A stretch of 64,000 nucleotides of DNA from Nostoc sp. NMS7 (GTDB lineage Bacteria; Cyanobacteriota; Cyanobacteriia; Cyanobacteriales; Nostocaceae): contig NZ_JABXKJ010000097.1 in the NCBI RefSeq assembly GCF_017115085.1, positions 1 to 64,000 on the forward strand, written 5' to 3'. Below are positions 40,613-51,437 of this stretch, one piece after another. The position numbers and the translations under genes are program-made. The notes under the pieces were generated by a model that was not told the origin of the DNA, ran no database searches, and saw only the letters and a program-made list of their open reading frames with translations. The stretch's first letter is position 1; each line of letters starts with the position of its first letter.

Positions 40613-41428
40613 CTACAGCGAGTTTAAAGATACGAGAAACTCTTCCTGAATTAAACGGTCGATATGTTCCGCTACTTGATGAGCTAAATCTTCACCATGA
40701 ACTAGTAGTCCCATTTCCATATTTAATGTCAGAGCGTACTCAGTGAGGTTAGCACTGGAAATAAACAGGTGCTTTCTATCGGCGATCGCACATTTAACGT
40801 GTAAGGAACCATACCTTCCTTCTGAATCTGTAAGCCGCTTATTTCGTGGCCAAATAAAAATGTGTGCTTGTTGGGCAATTTCCAGTCCCAATGCTGCACT
40901 GACTCCAAAAGGTATTTTACCCTTGCTAGATTCGGGGGTTTCAGCAATAATTCGCACAGTGACTTCTCGTTTCATTGCTGTTAATAATGCTTTTGCAATC
41001 TCTGGAATCTTATAAACAGCAAAACTGACAAGAATTATTTCCCGTTGCGCTTCGTGAATTAATTGTAGTAACACTTGTTCTGTTCTGCGAAGTGGTATTC
41101 CCTCACTTGTGGGGCCAGTCCAAACCAACTCAACAGACAACTCATCCTTTGCCGCCACCTCACAGTAAATTGCTGTAGCTAATGCAGACGCGATCGCACT
41201 ACTGTCCAAATAAACAGCTTCCCGACACCAAGTTTCTAACAATTCCCCTACTAGTCGGCGAAAATTAGTATTGGGCAGTTGTTTCAAGATTGATGCTTTC
41301 AACGCAAAATCACAATATCTTGCTGGAGTAGCTATCAACAAATTAATTACAGCATCTAAAACAGGAGATGGAAGTTGTTTGGCACAGGTACGAATTTGAG
41401 CCAATAAAAGCGGTGGTAAAAAGCTCAC
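40613..41428 (-). CDS. drmC: DISARM protein DrmC, phospholipase D-family nuclease
   Basis: The 271-residue product has one HKD motif, LHVKCAIADRKHLFISSANL, with His, Lys and Asp in place, then TEYALTLNMEMGLLV. The preceding strands are REIILVSFAVYKIPEIAKAL and VTVRIIAETPES. One HKD motif per chain means a dimer would form the active site. The N-terminal 90 residues are helical. The start overlaps the drmB stop by 4 bases (ATGA). In DISARM, drmC is the usual last gene and in tested systems is dispensable for protection. Confidence 0.88.
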   Translation of the reverse strand: MSFLPPLLLAQIRTCAKQLPSPVLDAVINLLIATPARYCDFALKASILKQLPNTNFRRLVGELLETWCREAVYLDSSAIASALATAIYCEVAAKDELSVELVWTGPTSEGIPLRRTEQVLLQLIHEAQREIILVSFAVYKIPEIAKALLTAMKREVTVRIIAETPESSKGKIPFGVSAALGLEIAQQAHIFIWPRNKRLTDSEGRYGSLHVKCAIADRKHLFISSANLTEYALTLNMEMGLLVHGEDLAHQVAEHIDRLIQEEFLVSLNSL

Positions 41429-43311
41429 GTTTTCTCCTCTGGGAAGAACGCTAAGTCTGCGGATAGTACAGTGGGAATAAGTACCGCGCGATCCAGATAC
41501 TTATTGCCGCGTTCACAGGAGGTTTCTGGGCTAAACAGACAAGCATGGCAAGCTGCCCAATGTAGTGATGTAGCTCCTTTAAAGGGGGTATGTTCTGCAC
41601 ACAAGGGGTCAGAAGCACATAACCGCATTTGTTCTAAAGCTTGGTCTATATGATATCCAAGTATTTTAGGCTCTCCCAAACTGACTAAACCACCCAAGGT
41701 ACCTTCACTATCAGGTGCGGCGGTATAAATTAGTATGCCTGCCATTGGGCCGCCTTCTTCTTCTGGTCGTTTGGAGTAAATTCGCTCCTTTAAGCTGGCA
41801 GCATTATAACCACACTCAAGGGCCATTTGCCGCATCAGGGCGTGAGCAAAGGAGTGTAGTAAAATGTAGCGTACACTGGGAAATTTAACTTTGTCTGGAT
41901 CGAGAGAACGAACATTACACCACTTTTTATGAGCATCGAATGCTTGACGCTCATAATCTCGCAATAGTTGATTTTGCTCCCATTGATGAAGTGTCGTTTC
42001 TTTGAACTGGATAAAGATACCCTCGCCTTTGACTTCACTTGCTGATACCCATTTAGGTTTGCTGCGACTCAATGGAACCCGATGCTCTGTGAGAATTTCT
42101 CCAGAGTCAATAAAATCACCTGGGGATTGAATGCGTGTAAAGCCAATTAAGGCACGAACTTCTCGCAATCTTTCTACCAACACCACCTGCGAAAAGTAAT
42201 TTTCATACCCAGATGGTGGGTTTACAGTCCGCAGTTGAAAATCTGGGGTATTAAGATTTGGGTCTGCTGCTGAGAAAATTTGCCATTCAGGTGTTTTCAA
42301 GTCCCTGACGCTTTCATCATCAAAATTGCTTTGCTGCTGAAGTTGTTTTTGTTCAACTAGCGACCAGATTTTGTCTGTTGTGTATTTAGATAATTCCTGA
42401 AGTTGCCCCATAGCGAAGAAAGCTTGCAGTACAGCATCTAAGGCACTAAAGTTACTCGCTTTTCCCAAAATAGTCCAGTTTTGATTGACCAACTGCTCTA
42501 ATTGATTGGAGGTGATGGGAATTGATAAGGCTGAAAGTGTAATTGGAAACCAACTATTGGATGCTCCCAACAAGATGGTTTTCATCTGTTCGTCGCAGCT
42601 ATCATCGAAGTTACGTAGATGCGGGTGACGAGCGCGACAACGCGGCATATTTTTTTTGCCTAATTCACCAAAAGCATCGGATAATCGACGTTCGGTGTTG
42701 CAGCCATTGCATTTCACTACAATATCTGTAGGTGAACCCGATACACCGTATTCCTCCAGCCTGAGTGGTCCCTTACAGGCTGTATTGCCACGATGAACAA
42801 AATATAACCAAGGAAAGTCATCTAAATGTCCGCGATCGCAGGAAACGAGGAAGCGCGATGGTATTGCGGTTGGGTCTTTTCTTTGACTTTTGGGACAGTT
42901 TAGATGAACGTAACGGGTTTGGTCTGGACGATAAGAATTTTCTTTAAGTTGGAAATAAGGATATAAAGGGGCTAGCAATCGACATCTCGGACATACCATC
43001 CATCCAGGAAAGGGAGCGACGGGAATTCCTATTCTGGCATATTCGTCAAAGGGACTAGATGAAGAGGCATCTTCAGCAGGTATTGGAGGCGCAAGTAGTT
43101 TTTTAACTTGTTGACCCAATTCGCGGCGAATGGCTGCAAGGAGGCGCTGTTCACCCAATTCAACTACTCCCTGTTGGGTGTTCCAGTCCTCCAAACCCAT
43201 AACCATAACTGAAAGGTTTGGCAGGTCGAGTACAGCACCTACACCGAAGGAAAATAAAATTTGGCTGGGTCGTAGTTCGCCTACTCTGTATTTATAGTTA
43301 GATTGGCTCAT
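41425..43311 (-). CDS. drmB: DISARM protein DrmB (DUF1998)
   Basis: The track start (43377) lies in a heptamer-type tandem repeat that encodes [20 protein letters not shown]; the real start is ATG 43311 ([20 protein letters not shown]), giving 628 residues. Cysteine pairs for zinc occur in [12 protein letters not shown], then [12 protein letters not shown]. The DUF1998 domain fills the C-terminus: [40 protein letters not shown] and [20 protein letters not shown]. DrmB forms a complex with the DrmA helicase, and the two together recognise and restrain incoming DNA. Confidence 0.92.
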   Translation of the reverse strand: MSQSNYKYRVGELRPSQILFSFGVGAVLDLPNLSVMVMGLEDWNTQQGVVELGEQRLLAAIRRELGQQVKKLLAPPIPAEDASSSSPFDEYARIGIPVAPFPGWMVCPRCRLLAPLYPYFQLKENSYRPDQTRYVHLNCPKSQRKDPTAIPSRFLVSCDRGHLDDFPWLYFVHRGNTACKGPLRLEEYGVSGSPTDIVVKCNGCNTERRLSDAFGELGKKNMPRCRARHPHLRNFDDSCDEQMKTILLGASNSWFPITLSALSIPITSNQLEQLVNQNWTILGKASNFSALDAVLQAFFAMGQLQELSKYTTDKIWSLVEQKQLQQQSNFDDESVRDLKTPEWQIFSAADPNLNTPDFQLRTVNPPSGYENYFSQVVLVERLREVRALIGFTRIQSPGDFIDSGEILTEHRVPLSRSKPKWVSASEVKGEGIFIQFKETTLHQWEQNQLLRDYERQAFDAHKKWCNVRSLDPDKVKFPSVRYILLHSFAHALMRQMALECGYNAASLKERIYSKRPEEEGGPMAGILIYTAAPDSEGTLGGLVSLGEPKILGYHIDQALEQMRLCASDPLCAEHTPFKGATSLHWAACHACLFSPETSCERGNKYLDRAVLIPTVLSADLAFFPEEKT

Positions 43312-43315
43312 TTTG

Positions 43316-43445
43316 GGGAATTGGGGATTGGGAATTGGGCATTGGGCATTGGGCATTGGGAATTGGGCATTGGGCATTGGGCATTGGGAATTGAGAATTG
43401 TGGATCATTAAACTGTATTTTTTACCTATTCCCCATTCCCCATTC
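43316..43445. repeat. Short tandem repeat tract TTGGGCA/TTGGGAA (STRR-like)
   Basis: About fifteen tandem heptamer-like units (GGGAATT, GGGCATT) between drmA and drmB, merging with CCCCATTCCC on the drmA side. It corresponds to the heptanucleotide repeats known from heterocystous cyanobacteria. It supplies spurious N-terminal codons to drmB and the last codons of drmA (KEEGMGNGE). Confidence 0.85.
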
Positions 43446-46400
43446 CCTCTTCTTTCATTGCTTGAGGTAAGCGACTAAAGTCATCATCGGGTACTTGATC
43501 TTGAAAAATTAACCCTACTGTCGGTTCGACGTTTCGCAGGGAGTTCAAACAAGTAAATTCTTGCCAAATTCCTTGACCTGCTGATTCTAATAGTTCAATG
43601 GTTAAACCATCACGCTTGTCTGTCTGATATTTGAGAGTACCGCCTCCAATCAAGTTTTGTGCTTTACTCAACCAGATATCTAATTTGGCTTCCAGTGCTT
43701 GTTTAACGAGTTTTTGGGCTTCTGTACCCGCAACTAAATTAGCGCGATCGCAAATTGTATTAATGGCAGACTGGATATAAGGATGGTTGCGTTCAATTCG
43801 TCCTGCTTGGTTGTTACCGTTAAATTCTCTACCCGCCAACCGCACCAGTGATATAAATAACGCGGCTAAACCCCTGTCAATCGCACGGGGCGCAAAGGGA
43901 GTTAAAGATAGCGCTTCTACGTGTTGATAAAATGTAGCGTGGTAATGCTCAAATCTTTCGTAGTGGGATAAATCTCTAGGACGCGCCCAATTATAAACTG
44001 TAAATACAATACCAGGAAATGTCCGCCCGACACGGCTGGTAGCTTGAATATACTCGGCAGTATTTTTTGGTTGACCTGTAACAGCCATCACACCCAGGCG
44101 TTTCACGTCTACACCCACGGAAATCATATTAGTAGCAAGTAAAACATCCAGTGGTTCAAGCTGCTCGACTTTTTGCCCAGCTTTGCGTTTGGCTTTGATT
44201 TGTGCTTCTCGCACCGGATCGAAGGATGTTTCTAGCCTATCTAAAACTACGGGAATATCTGTAGAATCCTTACGGGATGTAAGTTCCTCCAAGTTAATCC
44301 GCAGACGTTTTGCTAGTCCTCGGCTATCCATTTTCGCAAGGCGGATGCGAATATCATCATCCACCAAGCGTCGCATACCCCCTAATTCCCGCATAGAGTT
44401 GAAGTAACCGACCAACGTCATCCAGGGGTCAGCACGATTTCCGTATTGTTTGTTTTCATACAGGTCTTGAGAAGCAGCAAGAATAGCAACATAAACTCGA
44501 ATTAATGCAGCTTTTAGCCGTCGCCCTGTGGCACAAATACCGACATAGCGCCGTCCTGGATTAGTCTCATTTGGTTTCCTCTGGCGTGAGAAGAAATTAT
44601 CTTCCACATCTAAGCCCTGGGGTGGAAAAACCTGTACTTTCCGCAGAAATAGGTTATGCATCTGAGTTTCTGCTTGACGTATTGTTGCAGTAGAAGCTAT
44701 GACTTTGGGGCGAACCTTTTTACCATCGACTTCCCAAGAGGAGAGTTGGTCTACTGCGGTTTCATAAAGTCCTACTAACGTACCGAGGGGGCCGCTAATC
44801 AAGTGCAACTCATCTTGGATGATTAAGTCGGGTGGACGTAAAGGGTTGCTGTGAATTGTTTTGGCTGCGGGTAAATACGTAGTTTTTTTATGTGAATCAG
44901 TATCTTCGATATCTGATGTCCGAAAACCATGCCGTTCACAGTAACCATCTACTTGCCCAAATAGCATTTGAATTTCCCCTTTCCAAGGCATTTGGGCAAA
45001 TTTATCTACAGTAGCAATTAGTAATGTGGGTAAGCGACGGTAGATTTCTTCATCAACTACAAGAATGGGTAAACCTTCGGTTGAAGATTGTTTTTTACTA
45101 AATAGGCAATGCCCCAAAGAATCGCCACAATAAATTAGGGTACGGGCGCGACCTTTACTAAAAGATTCGACTTCAATATTTTTGCCTGGGTCGATTTGAG
45201 AACCACACCAGGGGCAATTTCTGAGTTGGTGAGGGGAACCACTAGCACTTTGTTGGTACTGTCCTCGTGCTTGCTTACAAAATTCTTCACTTTGGTCAGT
45301 GTGGTTGGGAGTGGTGCGTTGACCTACCCACAACCCGATACGGAATGGTTCTTTCCCCCATTTAGCTGGGTTGTCTCGACGGATAGATTCGCAAGCACAA
45401 ATTAAGGTGGTAGCGCGTTGAAATTGTTGCAGGGTAAGCAGGCGCAGGGTATAGCGCATCAGGACTGCAACGCCATATTCTCCAGAACGTCCCGAAATTA
45501 CCCCTTGTAACCTCCGCAAGCCGATTGTGTAGGCGGTTAATCCCAGGTAAGCTTCGGTTTTACCACCACCAGTGGGGAACCAAAGTAAGTCTGCAACAGC
45601 ATCGGTTTCGTGACTACGATCGCAATGGTGTAAGTCGGTTATGCTGGGTAAATTCAGCAAGATAAAGGCTAATTGGAAGGGAAACCAAGTAGGATTGGGG
45701 ATTTTGTCTAATTCTGGTTTTGGTATTTTACCTTGGCGTACTTGTTCTGAGTAAATAGAATGAAGACGCTGTAAGTGCATGGCTTGATTCATAAATCGGA
45801 AAGCTTCGGCTGCTTCCGGGTTAGTTTGCAGCAGCGTCAAACCTGACTGAATGCGTTGAAGAGTGCGATCGCAATTTTTAATTGCATCCTCAGCTACATC
45901 TTGGTAATCTGTCAATCCTTCATTAGGATTAGAAATGCGTTGTGCTTGTTGTTGAATCCAGACTGTGTAAGCTGTTACCAGGGGATTTAGTTTACTTATA
46001 AAATCTGCGGTTGGAGTTTGCGCCAGTTCTTTCATATCTAAAACCAATCCCGCCAATTCAGGAATTTCATCTGCTTGAGGTGGAGAGGTTTTGGGAACTT
46101 CGTAGACAGGTACAACGTTGGTAGATAATTTAACAGCACATTCTGTAGTATTTTGTGCTGTTTCGGCATGGACGCTTACCCCATGACCAATGGCGAACTC
46201 TACCTGTTTACGATAAAGCATCGCCATTGCTTTTTCTTCAGCATAAATCACCGGGTCAAGCCTACCAGCCTGACGCGGTTTGTGTCGCTTGAGAAAAATA
46301 TCAAGATGTTGAAAATCTGCTGATTGTACGCTTAATTCTGGTTGAAATAACCACGCTTCATCACGTAACTTGGCGGGTTCTTTTTGTCCGTTAATTAAAA

Positions 46401-47463
46401 ACAAGCTAACAATCCAATCCCCGTTACTTTGTTGGCGAATTTTGCCTTGTACTTGCACCTGGGGATATTCTGAATGCACCGTCCATTTAGGAATTTCTCC
46501 CTCAATTAGAGGAATGGGAGGTGAATTTCCGATAATTTGTTGGCGCTTCCACACCATTTTTGGTGTATCATCTTTTTTGGTAATAGTTTCGCTTTTAGTG
46601 CGTTTATATTGTCCCCAACCTGCGTTAATTTGCAATACTTTGGCTGCACCACTAACGCAAAAAGTCATCCCAAAAGATGACGGAAACATCGTTTCAGCAG
46701 GTGGTACACTAACCTCAGTTGTGCCTTCCTCGACAGTACCTTTACCAACTACAGCCAATTCATCAAGAAGTTCTGGTTGTTGATAGTCAACTTCTCTAAA
46801 TAATTCGTCTTGCACTTCGTCAGCCACAACCGATTTATTTACAGTCTCAGCACTGATACGGCGTTGTTGCGGTGCGAGTAACCCTACAAGATAGCGATCG
46901 CTTACACTATCCTCATCTACTTCTTCTTCCTCACCACCCGCAGGTCCAAGTAAATCTGCCAATACTGCTTTTTCTAATTCATCACGGATTTTATAAGGTG
47001 TGGGTAACTGCGATTCCAGAATTTTATTAGTTTCATCTGCTTTTACTTCTAGCTTTTCCTCAATAAGCGGATCAATCGCAAGTATAAATTTTTCTTCTAA
47101 TAATTGACCTTCGTTTGTTGAAGGTATAAATTGCGTTTCTAATAGTTTCCTCTGTTCCCAAAGTTGAGGAGTTACTTTAGTTTCTAGCGGCTTTTTCTTA
47201 GAACGCGATTTTTTAACTTTCGGCTTCTGCTTGTTCAAAAAATTGATGATATCAGTGGCAATTTTCTCTGCAATATCTCCATTTATCAACCAATCGGCAT
47301 CTTCTACTTGATCAATTCCGTCCAGCAAAACCACAAGCTGAGATTCTGGTGCAGATACAACCGCACTCCAATCAAGCTGAATGTTATGTTCCCGCAGTTC
47401 TTTATTGATATTTAGTAAATCTAATTCACCTGGAAGTACAGAAAGAAGCTTAATAATTTCCAT
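43426..47463 (-). CDS. drmA: DISARM protein DrmA, superfamily 2 helicase
   Basis: The 1345-residue product is the size of DrmA. Helicase motifs are [20 protein letters not shown] (motif I, about residue 631), [20 protein letters not shown] (motif II with DELH, about 884), [20 protein letters not shown] (motif III), [20 protein letters not shown] (motif V) and [20 protein letters not shown] (motif VI, about 1144). A cysteine cluster (NCPWCGSQI ... YCGDSLGHC) sits between motifs I and II. The first 180 residues are charged and variable ([16 protein letters not shown]). DrmA with DrmB forms the core that binds unmethylated foreign DNA. It is followed by drmB after the repeat tract. Confidence 0.93.
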   Translation of the reverse strand: MEIIKLLSVLPGELDLLNINKELREHNIQLDWSAVVSAPESQLVVLLDGIDQVEDADWLINGDIAEKIATDIINFLNKQKPKVKKSRSKKKPLETKVTPQLWEQRKLLETQFIPSTNEGQLLEEKFILAIDPLIEEKLEVKADETNKILESQLPTPYKIRDELEKAVLADLLGPAGGEEEEVDEDSVSDRYLVGLLAPQQRRISAETVNKSVVADEVQDELFREVDYQQPELLDELAVVGKGTVEEGTTEVSVPPAETMFPSSFGMTFCVSGAAKVLQINAGWGQYKRTKSETITKKDDTPKMVWKRQQIIGNSPPIPLIEGEIPKWTVHSEYPQVQVQGKIRQQSNGDWIVSLFLINGQKEPAKLRDEAWLFQPELSVQSADFQHLDIFLKRHKPRQAGRLDPVIYAEEKAMAMLYRKQVEFAIGHGVSVHAETAQNTTECAVKLSTNVVPVYEVPKTSPPQADEIPELAGLVLDMKELAQTPTADFISKLNPLVTAYTVWIQQQAQRISNPNEGLTDYQDVAEDAIKNCDRTLQRIQSGLTLLQTNPEAAEAFRFMNQAMHLQRLHSIYSEQVRQGKIPKPELDKIPNPTWFPFQLAFILLNLPSITDLHHCDRSHETDAVADLLWFPTGGGKTEAYLGLTAYTIGLRRLQGVISGRSGEYGVAVLMRYTLRLLTLQQFQRATTLICACESIRRDNPAKWGKEPFRIGLWVGQRTTPNHTDQSEEFCKQARGQYQQSASGSPHQLRNCPWCGSQIDPGKNIEVESFSKGRARTLIYCGDSLGHCLFSKKQSSTEGLPILVVDEEIYRRLPTLLIATVDKFAQMPWKGEIQMLFGQVDGYCERHGFRTSDIEDTDSHKKTTYLPAAKTIHSNPLRPPDLIIQDELHLISGPLGTLVGLYETAVDQLSSWEVDGKKVRPKVIASTATIRQAETQMHNLFLRKVQVFPPQGLDVEDNFFSRQRKPNETNPGRRYVGICATGRRLKAALIRVYVAILAASQDLYENKQYGNRADPWMTLVGYFNSMRELGGMRRLVDDDIRIRLAKMDSRGLAKRLRINLEELTSRKDSTDIPVVLDRLETSFDPVREAQIKAKRKAGQKVEQLEPLDVLLATNMISVGVDVKRLGVMAVTGQPKNTAEYIQATSRVGRTFPGIVFTVYNWARPRDLSHYERFEHYHATFYQHVEALSLTPFAPRAIDRGLAALFISLVRLAGREFNGNNQAGRIERNHPYIQSAINTICDRANLVAGTEAQKLVKQALEAKLDIWLSKAQNLIGGGTLKYQTDKRDGLTIELLESAGQGIWQEFTCLNSLRNVEPTVGLIFQDQVPDDDFSRLPQAMKEEGMGNGE

Positions 47464-47504
47464 ATTGCTGATAAAAGTAATAACCTACTAAATATTAATA
47501 ATCA

Positions 47505-47545
47505 TTCTATTCCCCATCCCCCATTCCCTATTCCCTATTCCCAAG
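47505..47545. repeat. CCCCATTCCC/CCCTATTCCC short tandem repeat
   Basis: Five to six heptamer-like units lie between the RelE-UvrD gene and drmA. They encode the last residues of the helicase (NLGNRE). The same family is present at 43316-43445 and 61142-61200. Confidence 0.75.
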
Positions 47546-49696
47546 ATTCCACAATTGAGAATCAAATTTTTCCAAGAGGAGAGAAGAGTTGCTTGCAGGA
47601 ACAATAACCAACAATGCTCGCATGGCGCGAGTCATACCAACAAACAAAGTCCGGCGATCGCGTGCTAAAATTTCTGTAATTTCATCCTCTGGTGTACCTT
47701 TGGGAATTGTTGGATAGGTTGCATCCGAAAATCCGGCGATCGCTACAATGGGAAATTCTAACCCCTTTGCAGCTTTAAGCGTAATAACTTTAACACCTTG
47801 TTTATTTAAGTCCAAGTCTTTGCTAGACATGAAATGCGCTTCTAAACCTAAGTATGAAAGTTGACCAGCTATTTTTGTACCAGCACTTTCTGTCGGCACA
47901 ATTACGGCACAAGCGTTAATACCCAACCGAAATTCACGGGCAGCACCTTTACAAAATCGTACCAGTAGTTCTGCTTCATCCCCTGGATTATTTACGGCAC
48001 GGACAGCCGGTGGTGGGCCATTGTGGATATAGTCTCTAGTTGGGGAATGGGGAACTTGTACTGAGTGCAGTCGAAGTATGGGGGATGAAGAATGGGAAAT
48101 TTCTCCGATTCCCTCATCATCTAAAATCGAATTTGCCAAGTAAGATATTGCAGCTTCGTTAATTTCGCGGGTGGTGCGGTGATTAACGCGCAGTACTCCT
48201 GTGCGTCCGACAAATTTCAAGTCTTGGCTAACGTCACTCCATCGGAAGCTACTACCATATATGGATTGATTGGCATCGGCGGTAATAAACAGGCGGTTAG
48301 GGTGACGGCAGACTTGAGTCAAAATACGTAAAGTATTGGGGTCTAAATCTTGGGCTTCGTCAATTACCACTGCATCATAAATCGGCGGATTATCCATCTC
48401 CCGTAACGTTTCCAAGGCACGGGTACGGACTTGCTGCCAAGTTTCGAGTTCTTGTTTTTCTATCAGCTGGTAAAATTGTTGACGCAAGTGCCAGATTGCT
48501 TGACGTTGCGTTTTGTTAAGGGAAATTGCCCTACCGCTTCGTGGCGTTGCTTGATATGCTTCGAGAGTTTTGATTTCGCGTGCTTCGATAACTGTACAAA
48601 TTTCATCGATGAGATAATCAATACTCAGACGTTTTAACGTTTGTTCTTGCGCTTGACGTTGTAGTAAATTCCCTTCTAGAGAATCAATTGCGTAGATTAG
48701 CGCCTGCTTGATGGTTTTTCGCAGGACATTACCAGAAGCAATATTGGGTTTTCCGGTACTTTGGGAAATGACTGACGCAATTATTGCATCGGCAGTTTTG
48801 ACATTAACATACTGTATGTCTTCGCCTAGCAGACTTGCTAAAAGTTGTTGAGAAAACGCAACCAGTGCATTTGTATAGGTTGTAAATAGGATTTTAGGTT
48901 TTTCGATTCCGTTGGCTTGGAGTGTTTCTACCAACGCACGAACACGGTAAAGTGCAACGGTACTTTTTCCCGTACCGGGGCCACCTTTTAGCAGTGTAGG
49001 GCCAGAAGCGTTGATTGCCCAACTGACGAACTTTTCTTGTTCGGGATTGAGTTTGAGTAAAAATCCCAGCAACTCACCTTCAGTGAAGCGCAATAAATCA
49101 TCAGTGCTACCCGTAACAAAGCTGGGTTGGTTCAGAACTTGGTCAAAATTGGGTTCAGCGATACAATCAAAAATGCGATCGCACCACTTCCCTGGTAAAT
49201 TGACTGCCATTAAATCATCTAACGTCCGACACGCGGTTAATGTTGCCCAATATTCTTCCGGTAGTCGCAACCTATGAAGCAAATCTTCGGTAATTTCCAC
49301 GGGTAGCGGGCTTTCTGTCTTGGATGTATCAGGTAAAACCAAGTTTGGGGTATAAGTTGGTTTTACAGCCAGCAATGCTTCTACATCTGGCAGAGTGCTG
49401 ATATCAATATCGGTTGTTTCAGCAACTAGCTTATCGCCTTTGTATACATCTTTACGGGCATCTACACCTAGCAAGATTACCCATTGATCAGCAAAAGTAT
49501 AAATTATGCGGTAGTCGCCTGAACGCAGGCGATAGACATCACCCTTGTAGCCATGTAATTTCTTCTTTAAATTACCGTGGGGTTTGGGATCATCCCGCAA
49601 TACTTCGATTTTCTCCAATATTTGCACCACATACTCTTTAGGGATAGCTAAGAGTTGATTGGTGAAGGTGGGTTTGTGGATAATCTCGAAGATCAT
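47528..49696 (-). CDS. Fusion of a RelE-like toxin domain and a UvrD-family helicase
   Basis: The 722-residue product has a complete RelE/ParE-fold domain at residues 1-90: FTNQLLAIPKEYVVQILEKI, KLHGYKGDVYRLRSGDYRII and YTFADQWVILLGVDARKDVY. The basic residues and the closing Arg-Lys-x-x-Tyr typical of RelE are kept. The rest is a superfamily 1 helicase: Walker A LLKGGPGTGKSTVALYR, DEAQ motif YDAVVIDEAQDLDP, LFITADANQSIYGSSFRW, LRVNHRTTREIN, VITLKAAKGLEFPIVAIAGF and RRTLFVGMTRAMRALLVIVP. It lies inside the DISARM locus upstream of drmA but is not a core component. An in-frame dispersed repeat lies near residues 540-560. A UPF0175 antitoxin-like gene is 199 bases upstream. Confidence 0.88.
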   Translation of the reverse strand: MIFEIIHKPTFTNQLLAIPKEYVVQILEKIEVLRDDPKPHGNLKKKLHGYKGDVYRLRSGDYRIIYTFADQWVILLGVDARKDVYKGDKLVAETTDIDISTLPDVEALLAVKPTYTPNLVLPDTSKTESPLPVEITEDLLHRLRLPEEYWATLTACRTLDDLMAVNLPGKWCDRIFDCIAEPNFDQVLNQPSFVTGSTDDLLRFTEGELLGFLLKLNPEQEKFVSWAINASGPTLLKGGPGTGKSTVALYRVRALVETLQANGIEKPKILFTTYTNALVAFSQQLLASLLGEDIQYVNVKTADAIIASVISQSTGKPNIASGNVLRKTIKQALIYAIDSLEGNLLQRQAQEQTLKRLSIDYLIDEICTVIEAREIKTLEAYQATPRSGRAISLNKTQRQAIWHLRQQFYQLIEKQELETWQQVRTRALETLREMDNPPIYDAVVIDEAQDLDPNTLRILTQVCRHPNRLFITADANQSIYGSSFRWSDVSQDLKFVGRTGVLRVNHRTTREINEAAISYLANSILDDEGIGEISHSSSPILRLHSVQVPHSPTRDYIHNGPPPAVRAVNNPGDEAELLVRFCKGAAREFRLGINACAVIVPTESAGTKIAGQLSYLGLEAHFMSSKDLDLNKQGVKVITLKAAKGLEFPIVAIAGFSDATYPTIPKGTPEDEITEILARDRRTLFVGMTRAMRALLVIVPASNSSLLLEKFDSQLWNLGNRE
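48049..48110 (-). repeat. Dispersed repeat within the RelE-UvrD coding sequence
   Basis: GGGGAACTTGTACTGAGTGC continuing AGTCGAAGTATGGGGG carries the ACTGAG-GCAGTCGAAGT motif common between cyanobacterial genes. It is read in frame here as HSSSPILRLHSVQVPHSPTR without breaking the frame. Confidence 0.55.
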
Positions 49697-49768
49697 GGTA
49701 GATGGGTATCTATACGTAGATATGATTAGGTTTTTTTAAGTGTTATTCAAAATTATACTCAATGGTGA

Positions 49769-49884
49769 ATGGGGATGGGAAGACCGGATTTTGAAGATTT
49801 GGAGGTTTACAGGTTATCGAAAAAGTTAGCGAATTAATTGCGCTTGTTGACTTTTCAAAAGAACAATCAAAGGTGAAGAGTTAA
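49769..49884 (+). pseudogene. Remnant of a four-helix-bundle (23S rRNA IVS/TIGR02436-like) protein
   Basis: The start reads MGMGRPDFEDLEVYRLSKKL in one frame, then the frame shifts and ends ELIALVDFSKEQSKVKS-stop. DFEDLEVYRLS and the ending are hallmarks of the short cyanobacterial four-helix-bundle proteins that are normally about 120 residues; most of the middle is deleted. Confidence 0.6.
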
Positions 49885-49895
49885 TAATTAGACGA

Positions 49896-50150
49896 TTAAT
49901 CGACATTTGTTAGTTCCTCGGCTAACTCTTGGGCAGTATATTGCATAAAGTCTACTTGGTAGCGTGATAATGCATTAATAAATTCAGCACGAGTTAGCCC
50001 AGCAATTTCTGCTGCTTTAGCTTGTGATATTTCACCTAATTCATACCATTTAGCTGCTGCTGCAATTCGCATTTCTTGGATGAATTCTTCAGGATTTTTG
50101 CGGAGTGCTGAAAATGCTGTTTCTGGTAATTGGATTGGTACTGTTCGCAT
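49896..50150 (-). CDS. UPF0175-family antitoxin-like protein
   Basis: The 84-residue product matches UPF0175: TVPIQLPETAFSALRKNPEE, then MRIAAAAKWYELGEISQAKA and AAEIAGLTRAEFINALSRYQ, an HTH after a short strand. UPF0175 proteins are usually paired with a PIN-domain (DUF3368) toxin, which is absent. The only toxin-like domain nearby is the RelE-like head of the helicase encoded 199 bases downstream on the same strand. It may therefore act on that fusion or regulate the DISARM genes. Confidence 0.8.
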   Translation of the reverse strand: MRTVPIQLPETAFSALRKNPEEFIQEMRIAAAAKWYELGEISQAKAAEIAGLTRAEFINALSRYQVDFMQYTAQELAEELTNVD

Positions 50151-50266
50151 AATTCTTTTCGGTTTATCAGGTTGAATGAATCATAACAAAAGTAAAATTA
50201 TGTGCTTATTATATCCAATGTAATTTTATAATTACTAAATCTCATCTAAGTTGAGAACCGTAGTTT

Positions 50267-50365
50267 TCGCCCTCACCCTAAATCCCTCTCCCATATCTGG
50301 GAGAGGGACTTTGAAATTCTAGCTCCCCTTCTCCCTTGGGGAGAAGGGGTTGGGGGATGAGGGCA
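50267..50365. repeat. REPIN-like pair of palindromes
   Basis: GCCCTCACCCTAAATCCCTC with its CCCTCTCCC-atatct-GGGAGAGGG hairpin is followed after 17 bases by CCCCTTCTCCC-ttg-GGGAGAAGGGG...GATGAGGG, an inverted partner. It is intergenic, between the UPF0175 and Rpn genes, and is the same family as the copies inside drmMI. Confidence 0.8.
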
Positions 50366-50432
50366 AATCTTTTTCAAAAGAGTTGAACTACAGGTTTCAA
50401 GATAGACGTGGTTTATATCAGTATAAATTTGG

Positions 50433-51266
50433 GTGAAATTAGTGGCTTTTGACAACGTTTGTAAAATATTAGCAGAAAAATATCCAACCGATTTTGCCCG
50501 GTGGCTGCTACCTCATGAACCGCGACAAATCAAAGTATTAAAGACTGAATTAAGCATCGAACCAATTCGAGCAGATTCTGTCACTTTTTTACAAACAGAG
50601 AATCGTATTTTGCATTTGGAATTTCAAACAAGAGCAAAATCTGAAACTCCCATTCCTTTACGAATGTTGGATTACTTTGTTAGGTTAGTGCGACAGTATG
50701 ATGTTCCAATAACGCAAGTAGTAATTTTCTTACAAGAGACAAGTAACGAAATCGCTTTTACCGAAGAATATGTAAATGAAATGACACATCACCGCTATCG
50801 TGTTGTCAGAATGTGGGAGCAAGATTCGGCGTTATTTCTGGATAATCCTGCATTATTACCGTTAGCACCTTTAACACAGACAGATTCACCCCAAAGGTTA
50901 TTATCGCAGGTTGCCCAAAGTGTTGCTAGAATTTCGGATAGGGAGACAAGGCAGAATATCGCCGCTTACACAGAAATATTAGCAGGTTTGAAGTTTGAGA
51001 AGGATTTAATTCAGCAATTTTTAGGAGAGGAAATTATGCAAGAATCTGTAATTTATCAGGATATTTTGCAGAAGGGGAAACAACAAGAAGCGTTTTCATT
51101 TTGTTTGCGGTTACTCAATCAACGTTTTGGGGAGCTTAATTCATTCACAATTGAGAGAGTTCAAGTTTTATCTGTTGAGAAGCTCGAAGCTTTAGGTGCT
51201 GCATTGTTCAACATTTCAGAAGTATCTGATTTAATTACTTGGTTAGATCAGCAGGAAAGTAATTAG
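50433..51266 (+). CDS. Rpn-family (PD-(D/E)XK) putative nuclease with DUF4351 tail
   Basis: The 277-residue product has the Rpn/YhgA-like core: DFARWLLPHEPRQIKVLKTE, IEPIRADSVTFLQTENRILH and LEFQTRAKSETPIPLRMLDY. D-x-x-x-F ... H-x-E-F-Q-T-R is the PD-(D/E)XK site. The C-terminus (QEAFSFCLRLLNQRFGELNS, KLEALGAALFNISEVSDLIT) is the DUF4351 segment. These proteins are abundant in cyanobacteria as mobile or recombination-promoting nucleases, and some relatives act in defence. The gene is on the plus strand, opposite to the DISARM genes it interrupts, so it is probably a later insertion. Confidence 0.85.
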   Translation: MKLVAFDNVCKILAEKYPTDFARWLLPHEPRQIKVLKTELSIEPIRADSVTFLQTENRILHLEFQTRAKSETPIPLRMLDYFVRLVRQYDVPITQVVIFLQETSNEIAFTEEYVNEMTHHRYRVVRMWEQDSALFLDNPALLPLAPLTQTDSPQRLLSQVAQSVARISDRETRQNIAAYTEILAGLKFEKDLIQQFLGEEIMQESVIYQDILQKGKQQEAFSFCLRLLNQRFGELNSFTIERVQVLSVEKLEALGAALFNISEVSDLITWLDQQESN

Positions 51267-51287
51267 TTTTAGGTTTTGATAAACTAT

Positions 51288-51316
51288 AAAGCCGGAGGTA
51301 AAAACTCCGGTCTTTT
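51288..51316 (+). terminator. Rho-independent terminator of the Rpn gene
   Basis: GCCGGAG-gtaaaaa-CTCCGGT followed by CTTTTATAT, about 22 bases after the stop. Confidence 0.8.
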
Positions 51317-51437
51317 ATATAGTGATTGTTCATAATTATTAAAGTAAATTTAACTTAATTCATATTTTTACAACAATAGGCTATTATAGTAAAAATGTAC
51401 TATATTCATATCCGATCAATTATTGAGTGAAGATTTT

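Noticed and set aside
43316-43445. Possible CRISPR array
   Set aside because: The repeats are 7-base tandem units without spacers, typical of cyanobacterial STRR tracts.
50273-50455. 60-residue minus-strand ORF containing CPHPPTPSPQGRRG
   Set aside because: Translation of an intergenic REPIN, no gene.
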